Part shown: positions 17,180 to 26,632 of the stretch, one piece after another
Position numbering within the stretch: the first letter of the stretch is position 1
Layout of the letters: every line of letters begins with the position of its first letter
Assembly: GCA_963817485.1 (NCBI GenBank)
Contig: CAWFOR010000010.1
Coordinates: 1 to 64,000 of the forward strand
Reading direction: 5' to 3'
DNA: 64,000 nt
Source of the DNA: Hyphomicrobium_A sp963817485
GTDB lineage: Bacteria; Pseudomonadota; Alphaproteobacteria; Rhizobiales; Hyphomicrobiaceae
The notes under the pieces: generated by a model
What the model saw: only the letters and a program-made list of their open reading frames with translations
What the model was told of the DNA's origin: nothing
Database searches by the model: none
Made by a program: the position numbers and the translations under genes

Positions 17180-18400
17180 TCACAAATTCGCGTACATGCG
17201 GCCGGGATTGAGAATGCCGGCGGGGTCGAATGCGGCCTTCAGGCCCCGCGTGAGGCGCTCGACCGGCGGGCTCAAGGGCTGGAACACCTCGACCGCGGCG
17301 CGCACGCTGCGTTCGGCGCGGATCAAGGTAGCATGCCCGCCGTGCGTGGCGACGGCGCGGCGGATCTCGGCGGTTCCGGCATCGGCCGTCGCCGGCACCT
17401 CGAGCCAGACGAGACCGCCCGCCCAGTCGTAGAACGCTTCCGCCGGCATGTAGCGCTTGATCGCGGCGACAAGCTTCGCAGCCGACGTCGGCTTGGTCGA
17501 GATGCGCCAGAGCAGCGTCTGCCGGTTCGGCAGCACGGAAAGGCGGCGCAGCTCGCCCCAGAACTCGAGCGTCTCGCGGTGATCGAGCTCGAGCGCCTTG
17601 CCGTAGACCTTCAAGGCTTCCTTGAGCTTCTGCTTGCGGGCCGTCACCGCGCCGGAGAAGTTTTCGAGCCGCAGCGCCGTCACCGATTTGCCCATGGTCT
17701 TGAGGCCGGGATGGCTGATGCGGGCCGCGAGCGGAGCCTGCAGGTGCACTGCGCCCGATACCTCCACCGGCTGCGCCATCGCCGCGGAGAGCAGCTCGAC
17801 CGCGAGGTTGTCGGGCAGGTTGAGGTAGACGACCGTGACCGCCGTCTCCGGCCAGGGCACGACCTTGAATGTCACCTCGGTCAGCACCGCGAGCGTGCCC
17901 CAGCTTCCCGTGAGCCCGCGCGCCACGTCGTAGCCCGTCACGTTCTTCATGACGCGGCCGCCGGACTGGAACAGCTCCGCCCGGCCGTTGACGCCCTTGA
18001 CGCCCAGCAGGTGATCTCGCGCCGCCCCGCTGTGGATGCGCCGCGCGCCCGACAGGTTGGTGGCGAACACCGCTCCTATGGTTTGCGTGCCGTGCGAAGC
18101 GCCAGTGGCAGGGCCCACGTCGATCGGCTCGAAGGCGAGCATCTGCCCGCGCGCGGCCAGCTCGGCCTCGATCGCGGTGAGCGGCGTGCCGGCGCGCGCC
18201 GACATGACGAGCTCGCTCGGCTCATAGAGGGTGACGCCGCGCAGCGAGGCCGTGGTGATGGTTACGGCGCCCTCGACGGGGCGGCCGACGGCGCGCTTGG
18301 AACCCGAGCCCACGATCTCGATGGGGAGGCCCTTCTCGGCGCATCCCGCGATCATGAACTGGAGCTCCCAGTCGGCTCCGGGCCTCTGCAAGTCGCTCAA
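17180..18400 (-). CDS. glcE: Glycolate oxidase FAD-binding subunit GlcE
   Basis: GlcE is the second flavin-domain subunit of glycolate oxidase. The 406-residue protein has a truncated FAD_binding_4 fold (IVGSGSKRAVGRP, FEPIDVGPATGASHGTQTIG, GGRVMKNVTGYDVARGLTGS) and the usual C-terminus FDPAGILNPGRMY. The start codon is TTG at 18400, supported by AGGAGA five bases upstream and by the match of MSDLQRP to the expected N-terminus. It lies 11 bases after glcD and 7 before glcF, an operon. Confidence 0.93.
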   Translation of the reverse strand: MSDLQRPGADWELQFMIAGCAEKGLPIEIVGSGSKRAVGRPVEGAVTITTASLRGVTLYEPSELVMSARAGTPLTAIEAELAARGQMLAFEPIDVGPATGASHGTQTIGAVFATNLSGARRIHSGAARDHLLGVKGVNGRAELFQSGGRVMKNVTGYDVARGLTGSWGTLAVLTEVTFKVVPWPETAVTVVYLNLPDNLAVELLSAAMAQPVEVSGAVHLQAPLAARISHPGLKTMGKSVTALRLENFSGAVTARKQKLKEALKVYGKALELDHRETLEFWGELRRLSVLPNRQTLLWRISTKPTSAAKLVAAIKRYMPAEAFYDWAGGLVWLEVPATADAGTAEIRRAVATHGGHATLIRAERSVRAAVEVFQPLSPPVERLTRGLKAAFDPAGILNPGRMYANL

Positions 18401-18411
18401 GGCGATCTCCT

Positions 18412-19881
18412 CTAGGCGGCTCTATGCGTCGATTCGGCAGACGTTTCCGAGGCTTCCGTCGCGTCGAGCGGGAACACCTTGCCGGAGTTCAAGAGCCACT
18501 GTGGATCGAACACGCTGCGGATGCGCATTTGCACGCTCAAGTCGGCCGCCGTGAACTGCACGTCCATGAGGTCGCGCTTCTCGATGCCGACGCCGTGCTC
18601 GCCGGTGAGGCAGCCGCCGACGGCGACGCACAGCTTGAGGATCTCCGCGCCCGCGAGCTCGGCCCGCCTCGCCTCGTCCTCGTTGTTGGCGTTATAGAGG
18701 ATGAGGGGGTGCAGGTTGCCGTCGCCGGCGTGGAACACGTTCGCCACCTTGAGGCCGGCTTCCGCGCAGATCTGCGTGATCTGCACGAGCACCTCCGGCA
18801 TCCGCGACAGCGGGATGGTGCCGTCCATGCAGTAGTAGTCGGAGATGCGGCCGATGGCGCCGAAGGCCGCCTTGCGCCCCTTCCAGATCCGGGCGCTGTG
18901 CTCGGGTGAGGTCGCGGCCTCGATCACCTTCGGCTGGAACGCCTTGGCGATCTCGACGATGTCGCCGAGCAGCCGGTTGACCTCCTCGGGCGAGCCTTCG
19001 ACCTCGACGATCAGGAGCGCCTCCACATCGAGCGGGTAGCCGGCCTTGGCGTAGGCCTCGGCGACGGCTATCGCAGGCTTGTCCATGAACTCGATGGCGA
19101 CGGGGATGATGCCCGACGCGATGATGGCGGCGACGCACTGCCCCGCGGCCGTGCTGGTCGTGAAGCCGAGCATGATCGGCCGCGCGCTTTCCGCCTTCGG
19201 CAGGATGCGCACGGTCGCCTCGGTGATGATGCCGAACTGGCCCTCGGAGCCGACGATGAGCGCCAGGAAGTCGTAGCCCTCCGCGTCGAGGAAGGGGCCG
19301 CCGATCTCGACGATCTCGCCGTTCATCAGCACCATACGCAGGCCCAGCACGTTGTTGGTGGTGACGCCGTACTTCAGGCAGTGCGCGCCGCCCGAGTTCA
19401 TGGCGAGGTTGCCGCCGAGCGTGCAGGCGAGCTGGCTCGAGGGATCGGGCGCATAGAAGAAGCCCTCCGCCGACACCGCTTCCGTTATGGCGAGGTTGGT
19501 GATGCCGGTCTCCACGCTCATGGTCCGGTTCTCGAAGTCGACGTTCAGGATGCGGTTCATGCGCGAGAGGCCGATGACGATGGCGTCCTCGGCGGGGAGC
19601 GCGCCGCCCGACAGCGAGGTCCCGGCCCCGCGCGGCACGACCTTCAGGTTGTTCTGGTGGCAATACCTGAGGAGCTTCGACACGTCCTCGGTAGTGCGCG
19701 GCAGCACCACGACGAGCGGCATGCAGCGGTAGGCCGTCAGCGCGTCCGCCTCGAACGCGCGCCGCCCGTCCTCGTCCGCGATCACCGCCTCGGCGCCTAT
19801 GAGCTGCTTGAGATCCTCGACGATGGCGCCGCTGCGGGCGAGCACGTCCTGATCGGGCACCAGCATTCTCGACAGCGTCAT
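18412..19881 (-). CDS. glcD: Glycolate oxidase catalytic subunit GlcD
   Basis: GlcD is the FAD-linked catalytic subunit that oxidises glycolate (or D-lactate) to glyoxylate. The 489-residue product has the FAD_binding_4 domain (VVPRGAGTSLSGGALP, DPSSQLACTLGGNLAMNSGG, GSEGQFGIITEATVR). The C-terminal FAD-oxidase domain has HAGDGNLHPLIL, GCLTGEHGVGIEKRDLM and FDPQWLLNSGKVFP. I chose ATG 19881, whose MTLSRMLVPD follows GGGAGA; the open frame extends further without homology. First gene of glcDEF, divergent from a LysR regulator. Confidence 0.95.
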   Translation of the reverse strand: MTLSRMLVPDQDVLARSGAIVEDLKQLIGAEAVIADEDGRRAFEADALTAYRCMPLVVVLPRTTEDVSKLLRYCHQNNLKVVPRGAGTSLSGGALPAEDAIVIGLSRMNRILNVDFENRTMSVETGITNLAITEAVSAEGFFYAPDPSSQLACTLGGNLAMNSGGAHCLKYGVTTNNVLGLRMVLMNGEIVEIGGPFLDAEGYDFLALIVGSEGQFGIITEATVRILPKAESARPIMLGFTTSTAAGQCVAAIIASGIIPVAIEFMDKPAIAVAEAYAKAGYPLDVEALLIVEVEGSPEEVNRLLGDIVEIAKAFQPKVIEAATSPEHSARIWKGRKAAFGAIGRISDYYCMDGTIPLSRMPEVLVQITQICAEAGLKVANVFHAGDGNLHPLILYNANNEDEARRAELAGAEILKLCVAVGGCLTGEHGVGIEKRDLMDVQFTAADLSVQMRIRSVFDPQWLLNSGKVFPLDATEASETSAESTHRAA

Positions 19882-19981
19882 GAGGCTAATTCTCCCGCTC
19901 AGCGGCGACGGCCAACGTCGGCGAGCGTCTGATACTTGAATCGGAGCGCGGACCTTAGCAGGCAACGCGACCGCATTGTAC

Positions 19982-19996
19982 AACAGTATAGCTGTT
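19982..19996. promoter_or_regulatory. Dyad in the glcD/lysR divergent region
   Basis: AACAG-N5-CTGTT, a 15-base dyad about 100 bases from both divergent start codons, is the size and position expected for a LysR-type regulator binding site. Its link to the adjacent regulator is inferred from position only. Confidence 0.35.
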
Positions 19997-20104
19997 TGGA
20001 ATTTGGGCCGATGCCCTATAGTCGGTACCGGCCATAATTTCAGCCTTTCACGGGTGCTCGCTGCCGGTGGAATCAAGGCTCTCGTTCGCAGGGGCTCGGC
20101 TCAA

Positions 20105-21085
20105 GTGACTACCATAAGCGACCTTGAGATATTCGCCCGCGTTGCCCGCACCGGCAACATGTCGGCGGCCGGGCGCGAGATGGGGCTATCTCCGGCGGTC
20201 GTCTCCAAGCGCGTGAGCCAGCTCGAGGAGCGCCTGGGCGCCCGCCTGTTCCAGCGCACGACGCGGCAGCTCACGCTCACCGAGACGGGTGCCGGCTATT
20301 TCAAGCGCGTCGTCGACATCCTGAGCCTGTGCGATGAAGCCGAGGATTTTGTGAGCCGGCGCAACACGAAGCCGCGCGGGCTGCTGAAAATCAGCATCCC
20401 GACGACGTTCAGCCGGCTGCACATTGCTCCTTATCTAGGCAAGTTCCTCGCCACCTATCCCGACATCGAGCTCGATGCGCACCTGACCGATCGCTTCGTC
20501 GACATCATCCGCGAGGGCTTCGATCTCGCCATTCGCATCGGGGAGCTGGAGGATTCCTCCCTCGTCGCCCGCAAGATCGCCGCCGACAACCGCGTCCTCT
20601 GCGCCGCTCCGGCCTATCTCGAGAAGTACGGCACGCCCACCTCTCTAGCCGATCTCGCCCTGCACAATTGCCTCTCCGCCGGCGCCCAGGACGTGTGGCG
20701 CCTGGAGGGTCCGCAAGGCCAGGAGCAGGTGCGCACCAACGGCAATGTGCGGTCCAACTCGGGCGAGCTCATCCGTGAGGCCCTGCTCGCCGGGCTGGGG
20801 CTCGGCCTGCGGTCGACCTGGGACATCGGCCGCGAGCTGAAGCGCGGCGAGCTGAAGATTGTGCTCCCCGAGTATCGCGGCTCCTCCAACGTCGCCATCT
20901 TCGCCGTCTATCCCTGCCGCGAGTTCATGCCGGCCAAGGTCAACGTGTTCATCGAGTTCCTGGCCGAGCTCTACGGCCCGGAACCCTATTGGGACAAAGG
21001 CTTGGACCTCGCCAAGCTCACCCCCAAGCGAGCGTCCGCCGGGGGCGCGGGCAAGCGCTCGCGGGCGGTCGCATCGGCTCGCTGA
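20105..21085 (+). CDS. LysR-family transcriptional regulator
   Basis: The 326-residue product begins with a winged helix-turn-helix (LEIFARVARTGNMSAAGREM, LSPAVVSKRVSQLEERLGAR). The periplasmic-binding-protein-like effector domain follows (GLLKISIPTTFSRLHIAPYL). I chose GTG 20105, with AGGGG upstream, because VTTISDLEIF matches family N-termini; the longer open frame adds 43 atypical residues. It is divergent from glcDEF and upstream of the cytochrome c and lutABC genes. It could therefore sense glycolate, lactate or a product of them. The effector is not known. Confidence 0.88.
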   Translation: MTTISDLEIFARVARTGNMSAAGREMGLSPAVVSKRVSQLEERLGARLFQRTTRQLTLTETGAGYFKRVVDILSLCDEAEDFVSRRNTKPRGLLKISIPTTFSRLHIAPYLGKFLATYPDIELDAHLTDRFVDIIREGFDLAIRIGELEDSSLVARKIAADNRVLCAAPAYLEKYGTPTSLADLALHNCLSAGAQDVWRLEGPQGQEQVRTNGNVRSNSGELIREALLAGLGLGLRSTWDIGRELKRGELKIVLPEYRGSSNVAIFAVYPCREFMPAKVNVFIEFLAELYGPEPYWDKGLDLAKLTPKRASAGGAGKRSRAVASAR

Positions 21086-21184
21086 CGCTTGCGCATTAGC
21101 AACATCGGCGTGCCACGATGCTGTGCTCCCTTGATTGCAGGCTGCACTTTTGCTGAGGTGTCCGCCGGACAGGGAGCGACCGCA

Positions 21185-21577
21185 ATGAAACGGGGATCAA
21201 GTCTCGCGATTGTCGTAGCCGTCGCTGCGGGCCTATTGCCCGCCTCGGGCGCCGCCTGGGCTCAGGATGCCGGCAACGGCCAGAAGGTCTTCAATCGCTG
21301 CCGCGCCTGCCATGCCATAGGCCCCGGGGCGCACAACAAGGTCGGCCCCTCGCTCAACGGCGTCGTCGGACGCAAGGCCGCCGCCGCTGCCGGCTTCAAC
21401 TATTCGGATGCGCTCAAGGCGAAGGGCGCCGGGGGCCTCGTCTGGACTGAGGGCAACCTGCAGCAGTATCTCGACTCGCCCGATACGTTCGTGCCCAACG
21501 GCGTGATGGCGTTTGCCGGCGTCAAGAACGAGGCCGAGGTCAAGGACCTCATTGCTTTCCTCAAGACCCAGAAGTAG
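21185..21577 (+). CDS. Class I cytochrome c (cytochrome c2-like)
   Basis: A 130-residue periplasmic haem protein. It has a signal peptide ending AWAQ-DAG, the haem motif CRACH, GPGAHNKVGPSLNGVVGRKA typical of small cytochromes c/c550, and an axial Met in VPNGVMAF. ATG 21185 follows GGGAGCGAC. It lies between the LysR gene and lutABC on the same strand, so it may accept electrons from glycolate or lactate oxidation. This role is inferred from position. Confidence 0.88.
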   Translation: MKRGSSLAIVVAVAAGLLPASGAAWAQDAGNGQKVFNRCRACHAIGPGAHNKVGPSLNGVVGRKAAAAAGFNYSDALKAKGAGGLVWTEGNLQQYLDSPDTFVPNGVMAFAGVKNEAEVKDLIAFLKTQK

Positions 21578-21636
21578 AGGTCGCCGCGAGGGCGGCGCCT
21601 GACGCGCTTTGAGGCCCCGGGAAGCGGGCGCGCGAG

Positions 21637-22413
21637 ATGACTACCCAATCCCAGCGGCCGCGCGTCGGCCTCTTCGTCACCTGCCTCGTCGACATCCTGC
21701 GCCCATCCGTCGGCTTCGCGGCGGTGCGCCTGCTCGAAGCCGCCGGCTGCGACGTCGAGGTACCGGCGGCGCAGACCTGCTGCGGGCAACCCGCCTACAA
21801 CAGCGGCGACCGCGAGACGGCGCGCGCACTCGCGCTGCAGACGATCGCGGCCTTCGACGGGTTCGACTACGTCGTCGCGCCGTCGGGGTCGTGCGCGGCA
21901 ATGCTCAAGGTGCACTACCCGCGGCTCCTCGCCGATGACGCCGAGGCGGCCGCGCGTGCCGTCAGCTTCGCCGAGCGGGTGCACGAGCTCGTCTCCTTCC
22001 TGGTCGATGTGCGCAAGCTCACGGCCGTGCCCGGCACGTTTTCCGGGCGCGTCGCCTACCATGACGGCTGCTCGGGGCTGCGTGAGCTTGGCATCAAGCG
22101 TCAGCCGCGCGAGTTGCTCGGGCGGCTTGCCGGCACCGAGCTCGTCGAGACGGCCGAGACCGAGCGGTGCTGCGGCTTCGGCGGGCTCTTTTGCGTGAAG
22201 TACCCCGATATCTCCAACGCCATGGTCAGCCGCAAGACGGCGAACATCACGGCCGCCGAGCCGGAGCTGCTGCTCGCGGGCGATCTCGGCTGCCTCATCA
22301 ACATCGCCGGCAAACTCGCGCGCGAAGGCTCGCGCGTCGGCTGCCGCCATGTCGCCGAGGTGCTGGCGGGCGAGACGGCCGAGCCGCCCATCGCGCAGAC
22401 GAGCGCCCCATGA
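21637..22413 (+). CDS. lutA: Lactate utilization protein A (LutA/YkgE)
   Basis: LutA is a cysteine-rich (CCG) iron-sulfur protein of the LutABC L-lactate dehydrogenase complex. Both CCG domains are present: CLVDILRP then QTCCGQPAYNSG in the first, and HDGCSGLRELG then RCCGFGGLFCVKYPD in the second. The 258-residue length is slightly longer than usual because of a Glu/Pro tail. Its stop overlaps the lutB start as ATGA. Confidence 0.93.
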   Translation: MTTQSQRPRVGLFVTCLVDILRPSVGFAAVRLLEAAGCDVEVPAAQTCCGQPAYNSGDRETARALALQTIAAFDGFDYVVAPSGSCAAMLKVHYPRLLADDAEAAARAVSFAERVHELVSFLVDVRKLTAVPGTFSGRVAYHDGCSGLRELGIKRQPRELLGRLAGTELVETAETERCCGFGGLFCVKYPDISNAMVSRKTANITAAEPELLLAGDLGCLINIAGKLAREGSRVGCRHVAEVLAGETAEPPIAQTSAP

Positions 22414-23831
22414 GCCAGGCGTCTCCCTTCACGACCCGATCGGCCACGGCGCTTGCGAACGAGCGGCTGCAGCGGGCTCTCGCCGACGTCCCGGGCGGAT
22501 TCGTCGCCGGGCGCGCGCGGGCGAAGGCAGCGTTGCCGGAGTTCGAAGCGCTGCGCCGGACGGGCCGCGATATCAAGGACCACGCGCTCGCCCATCTCGA
22601 CCTCTATCTCGAGGAGTTCGAGCGCAACGCCACCGCTGCCGGCTCGAAGGTGCATTGGGCGTCGACGGCGGCGGAAGCCTGCGACATCGTTCTCGGCATC
22701 TGCCGCGAGGCCGGTGCGCGCCTCGTGACGAAGAGCAAGTCGATGGTGTCGGAGGAGATCGGCCTCAACGCCAGGCTCGAGGCAGGCGGCCTGGAGGTGG
22801 TCGAGACCGACCTCGGCGAGTACGTCATCCAGCTCCGCGGCGAGACCCCGAGCCACCTGATCGCGCCGGTGATCCACCTGAGCACGGCCGACATCGCCGA
22901 GGACTTCCTGCGCCACCACGATCACCTGCCGCCCGACCGCGATACCTCGAGCCCAGCGGTCCTCATCGCGGAAGCCCGCGGCATCCTGCGCCCGAAATTC
23001 TTAGCCGCCGACGTCGGCATCACGGGAGCCAACCTGCTCGTCGCCAAGACCGGCTCGGCCATCGTCGTAACGAACGAGGGCAACGCCGACCTGACGCTGA
23101 CGCTGCCGCGCGTGCACATCGTGGTGACCTCGATCGAGAAGGTGGTACCGACGCTCGAGGATGCGTGGGCGCTGGTGCGGCTGCTGGCGCGCTCGGCGAC
23201 GGGCCAGGAGATTACCGCGTATACGACGCTCGTTACCGGCCCGCGGCGCGACGGCGATCCCGACGGGCCCGAGGAGTGCCACGTGGTCCTCGTCGACAAC
23301 GGGCGCTCGGAGCTTCTGGGCAGCGGCATGCGCGAGGTTCTGCGCTGCATCCGCTGCGGGGCCTGCATGAATCACTGCCCGGTTTACTGCTCGGTCGGCG
23401 GGCACGCGTATGGCTCGATCTACGCCGGCCCCATTGGGGCGGCGCTATCGCCGGCGCTGGTCGGGGTGGAGGAGGCGGGCGAGTTGGCGCAGGCCTCGAC
23501 GTTCTGCGGGCGCTGCGAGCAGGTGTGCCCGGTCGAGATCCCGCTCGTAGGCCTCATGCGCCAGTGGCGCGAGGTTGCGTTCGGCGCGCCGGGCGGTGGG
23601 CGCAGCAAGCTGCTCTTGCGCGCGTGGGCGTTCCTCGCGCGGCGGCCGCGCCTCTACCACGCCGCGGCGCGGATGGGCACGGCGGCGCTGCGTGCGTTTG
23701 CGCGCGGGCGCGGGGCCGTGTCGCGGCTTCCTTTGGCCGAAGCCTGGACGCGCTATCGCGATCTGCCGACGCCGCAAGGCGAGACCTTCCAGGCGCAGTG
23801 GGCGCGGCGGCAGCGGGAGCCAACGCCATGA
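22410..23831 (+). CDS. lutB: Lactate utilization protein B (LutB)
   Basis: LutB is the ferredoxin-type core of the lactate dehydrogenase complex. Residues ~75-300 form the DUF162/LUD domain (VTKSKSMVSEEIGLN, GITGANLLVAKTGSAIVVTN). Two 4Fe-4S motifs follow (CIRCGACMNHCPVY and CGRCEQVCPVEIP), then a basic C-terminal tail. At 473 residues it has the usual length. It overlaps both lutA and lutC by ATGA, indicating coupled translation. Confidence 0.94.
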   Translation: MSQASPFTTRSATALANERLQRALADVPGGFVAGRARAKAALPEFEALRRTGRDIKDHALAHLDLYLEEFERNATAAGSKVHWASTAAEACDIVLGICREAGARLVTKSKSMVSEEIGLNARLEAGGLEVVETDLGEYVIQLRGETPSHLIAPVIHLSTADIAEDFLRHHDHLPPDRDTSSPAVLIAEARGILRPKFLAADVGITGANLLVAKTGSAIVVTNEGNADLTLTLPRVHIVVTSIEKVVPTLEDAWALVRLLARSATGQEITAYTTLVTGPRRDGDPDGPEECHVVLVDNGRSELLGSGMREVLRCIRCGACMNHCPVYCSVGGHAYGSIYAGPIGAALSPALVGVEEAGELAQASTFCGRCEQVCPVEIPLVGLMRQWREVAFGAPGGGRSKLLLRAWAFLARRPRLYHAAARMGTAALRAFARGRGAVSRLPLAEAWTRYRDLPTPQGETFQAQWARRQREPTP

Positions 23832-24490
23832 GCCGGGCAGCGATCCTCGCCAACGTGCGCTCGGGGCTGAAGGTCGAGGCGCGCCACGAGGCCGAGCGGC
23901 GGGCGAGCGTCGAGGCGCGGCTGGCGCAAGGCGCGCATCATCTCGTGCCGGCGCGGGGGAAGGTCGGCGCCGAGGAGCGCGTCGCCCTCTTCAAGTCGTT
24001 CCTCGCGGCGCAGGGAACCGACGTGATCGACGTCGCAGCGGGCGCCGAGATCCCGGCCGCGATCGCTGCCTACCTGGGGTCCCGCAATCTTCCTTTGCGC
24101 GTGCGCGTGGGTGCCGATCCTTTTCTCGCGTCGCTGCCGTGGACCGGCGAGCTTGCTCGCGACACGGGCGTCGCTCTGCCCAACGATACGGCGGGGCTAT
24201 CGCGCGCGCTCGCCGGCGTCGCCGAGACGGGAACGCTGGTGCTCGCCTCCGGCGCAGACAACCCGACGACGCTCGCGCTGCTGCCGGAGACGCACCTCAT
24301 CGTCGTGCGCCGGGAGACGATCGTCGGGAGCTACGAGGATGCGGTGGCGCTCATCTCAGCCGAGCTTGGCTCGGAGGCGCTGCCGCATGCGCTCAATCTC
24401 GTTTCGGGGGCGTCGCGGACCGGGGATATCGGGGGTCGGATCGTGGTGGGGGCGCACGGCCCCCGTCGGCTCGCCGTCATCCTGACTTGA
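23828..24490 (+). CDS. lutC: Lactate utilization protein C (LutC)
   Basis: A LUD-domain subunit of 220 residues. It has the characteristic core GVALPNDTAGLSRALAGVAE, TGTLVLASGADNPTTLALLP and the end GASRTGDIGGRIVVGAHGPR. It lacks clusters of its own and works with LutA and LutB. It starts at an ATGA overlap with lutB and closes the operon. Confidence 0.92.
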   Translation: MSRAAILANVRSGLKVEARHEAERRASVEARLAQGAHHLVPARGKVGAEERVALFKSFLAAQGTDVIDVAAGAEIPAAIAAYLGSRNLPLRVRVGADPFLASLPWTGELARDTGVALPNDTAGLSRALAGVAETGTLVLASGADNPTTLALLPETHLIVVRRETIVGSYEDAVALISAELGSEALPHALNLVSGASRTGDIGGRIVVGAHGPRRLAVILT

Positions 24491-24539
24491 CGGCAATTGC
24501 GCGCGACTTGCGCAACTTGCAGACGCTATTTCGGTCTTT

Positions 24540-24767
24540 TCACCGGCGCTTTATGCAGGTTTGCATGCAGCTCGTGAAAGCCGCCTCACATGCCGCCGAG
24601 CCCTTGGTGGCAATACGGCACTGATTGTAGGCGGACCGGCAGCTTTCGCCGCAGCCGCCCTCGGCCTCCGCCGGCCTCGGCGCGACGAGACCGGAAGCCG
24701 CCAAGAGCGCCGCGACAACCGCCACTGCCGCGAGCGCCCACAAGCTCCTGCGATCGATCACGTTCAT
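24540..24767 (-). CDS. Small secreted protein with symmetric six-cysteine pattern
   Basis: I do not recognise the family. The product of about 75 residues has an N-terminal hydrophobic signal (LWALAAVAVVAALLAASG) and a mature part with six Cys in the order C-x3-C-x6-C-x9-C-x6-C-x3-C, symmetric about its centre. Such spacing suits two antiparallel helices joined by disulfides. It would be exported to the periplasm or outside. ATG 24767 touches the GGGAG; a GTG at 24761 is better spaced and may be the true start. It is single and lies between lutC and gshA. Confidence 0.6.
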   Translation of the reverse strand: MNVIDRRSLWALAAVAVVAALLAASGLVAPRPAEAEGGCGESCRSAYNQCRIATKGSAACEAAFTSCMQTCIKRR

Positions 24768-24917
24768 CTCCCGTCGCCTGACAATGGGCGTGCGGCGAGC
24801 AATGCCCGGTTGCAATCCATCGAAAGGATTGTCGTCGATTCCGGCCTGTCCCTCACCCGCTTTGGGTCAGTTAAGGCTGCCTAGCATGAACACAACCTGA
24901 ACCGCCGGGGAAGGGGC

Positions 24918-26300
24918 TCAGAAGGCATATTCTTCAAAGACATGGTCAATGTCGCCATGCCAGCGTCCGTTGAATTTTGCGATCAGCTCGTCGGAGAGCG
25001 TCTGCCCGCTTTGCACCACGTCGGCGAGCGGCTCGAGGTAGATCGACTCGTCCTGGCTCGCCGCATTGATGCGCCGGCGCTGGCGCAGGCCCTTGCGGGC
25101 GATGCGGACGACCTCGCGGGCGATCGCGCGCACCGTCGTTGACCGGAAGCGGGTGGCAAGCGCCGTTCGCGGCACCTCGTTGCGCAGCGTCTCGCGCTCC
25201 TCCTCGGTCCAGTCCTTGACGAGCTGCCAGGCCGATTCGAGCGCGTCGTCGTCGTAGAGCAGGCCGACCCAAAGAGCGGAGAGCGCGCAGATGCGCTGCC
25301 AGGGCCCCCCGTCGGCGCCGCGCATCTCGAGGAAGCGCTTCAGGCGCACCTCCGGGAAAAGCGTCGTCAGATGGTCCGACCAGTCGTCGATCGTCGGCAT
25401 CTCGCCCGGCAGCTCCGGCAGCTTCCCCGCCATGAAATCCTTGAAGGATTTTCCGGAGGCATCGATGTAGCGGCCGCCGCGATAGACGAAATACATCGGC
25501 ACGCCAAGTGCGTAGTCGACGTAGCGCTCGTATCCCATGCCCGGCTCGAACGCGAAGGGCAGCATGCCGGTGCGCGCGCGGTCGGTGTCGCGCCAGATCT
25601 CGCTGCGCAGCGACTGGAAACCGTTGAGGCGGCCCTCAGTGAAAGGGGAGGCGGCGAACAGTGCCGCCGCGATCGGCTGCAGAGCCAGCGAGACGCGCAG
25701 CTTCTTGACCATGTCGGCCTCGTCCGCGAAGTCGAGGTTCACCTGGATCGTTGCGGTCCGGTACATCATGTCGAGGCCGCGCGAGCCGACCTTCGGCATG
25801 TAGCGCGTCATGATGGCGTAGCGGTCCTTCGGCATGCGCGGCGTCTCGGCGAGCGTCCACTTGGGCGAGAAGCCGAGCCCCAGGAAGCCGATGCCGAGCG
25901 GCTCGCCGACGTTCAAGACCTCGTAGAAGTGGTCGAGCGTCTCCTCGGCCGTCTCGTGCAGCGTCGCCACGGGGCGCCCCGACAGCTCGAATTGACCGCC
26001 GGGCTCGAGCGAGATGTTGCCGCCCAGCACGCCCTCGGCGCGTTTCAGCGCAATGATCCTGTCGCCTTCCAGGATGGGCTCCCAACCGAAGCGGGCGATG
26101 AGCGCCTCCATCAGCGCGCGGATGCTTCGCTCGCCCGCGTAGGGGACCGGCGTGAGTGTGTCGGTGTGGAACACGAACTTCTCGTGCTCGGTGCCGATCC
26201 GCCAATCATTCCGAGGCTTTGCCCCCGCCGCGATCCAGCCGACCAAGTCGTCGCGCGAGCGCACGAGAGGGCTTGGCGCGCCTTCTTCACGGGTCGACAT
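24918..26300 (-). CDS. gshA: Glutamate-cysteine ligase, alphaproteobacterial type
   Basis: This enzyme makes gamma-glutamylcysteine, the first step of glutathione synthesis. The 460-residue product belongs to the plant/alphaproteobacterial type: RIGTEHEKFVF, GNISLEPGGQFELSG, HETAEETLDHFYEV, RTATIQVNLDFADEADM and FLEMRGADGGPW are all readable and typical. ATG 26300 begins MSTREEGAPSPLVRSRDDL, as in homologues. It precedes rsmE in reverse order as often seen in Hyphomicrobiales, here with a small gene inserted between them. Confidence 0.95.
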   Translation of the reverse strand: MSTREEGAPSPLVRSRDDLVGWIAAGAKPRNDWRIGTEHEKFVFHTDTLTPVPYAGERSIRALMEALIARFGWEPILEGDRIIALKRAEGVLGGNISLEPGGQFELSGRPVATLHETAEETLDHFYEVLNVGEPLGIGFLGLGFSPKWTLAETPRMPKDRYAIMTRYMPKVGSRGLDMMYRTATIQVNLDFADEADMVKKLRVSLALQPIAAALFAASPFTEGRLNGFQSLRSEIWRDTDRARTGMLPFAFEPGMGYERYVDYALGVPMYFVYRGGRYIDASGKSFKDFMAGKLPELPGEMPTIDDWSDHLTTLFPEVRLKRFLEMRGADGGPWQRICALSALWVGLLYDDDALESAWQLVKDWTEEERETLRNEVPRTALATRFRSTTVRAIAREVVRIARKGLRQRRRINAASQDESIYLEPLADVVQSGQTLSDELIAKFNGRWHGDIDHVFEEYAF

Positions 26301-26632
26301 CGAATGGCCTCGGGCTTTCGGGTGGGAGGGCTTTGGGTCGAGGGTTTATGGCCCTTGAGGTAAGGGGGGACAAGTGAGGAGACAATTACCGGCACTTCTC
26401 TGCTGCAACGCACAGGCCTTGTGCGTCGTTGCGCCCTATGATCTATCGCTCCCCGGAGCGCGGAGGGGAGCTGCAGCAACCACAAAAAAAGCAACATTCA
26501 CCGTGACGATCCGTGCGCCGTATCGACGGCTTGGGCCGCCAGCAGACGTTGAATATGCACGCAATGACAAGCTCGAGTGTGGTCGCTTCGCTCATTGCCG
26601 GAACGCCTCGACAGAAACGTAAGGAGCAAAGC
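26301..26632. other. Intergenic region between gshA and a small secreted protein gene
   Basis: About 330 bases with no supported gene. It must hold the divergent promoters of gshA and of the 26633 gene. I see no strong consensus box. Confidence 0.4.
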
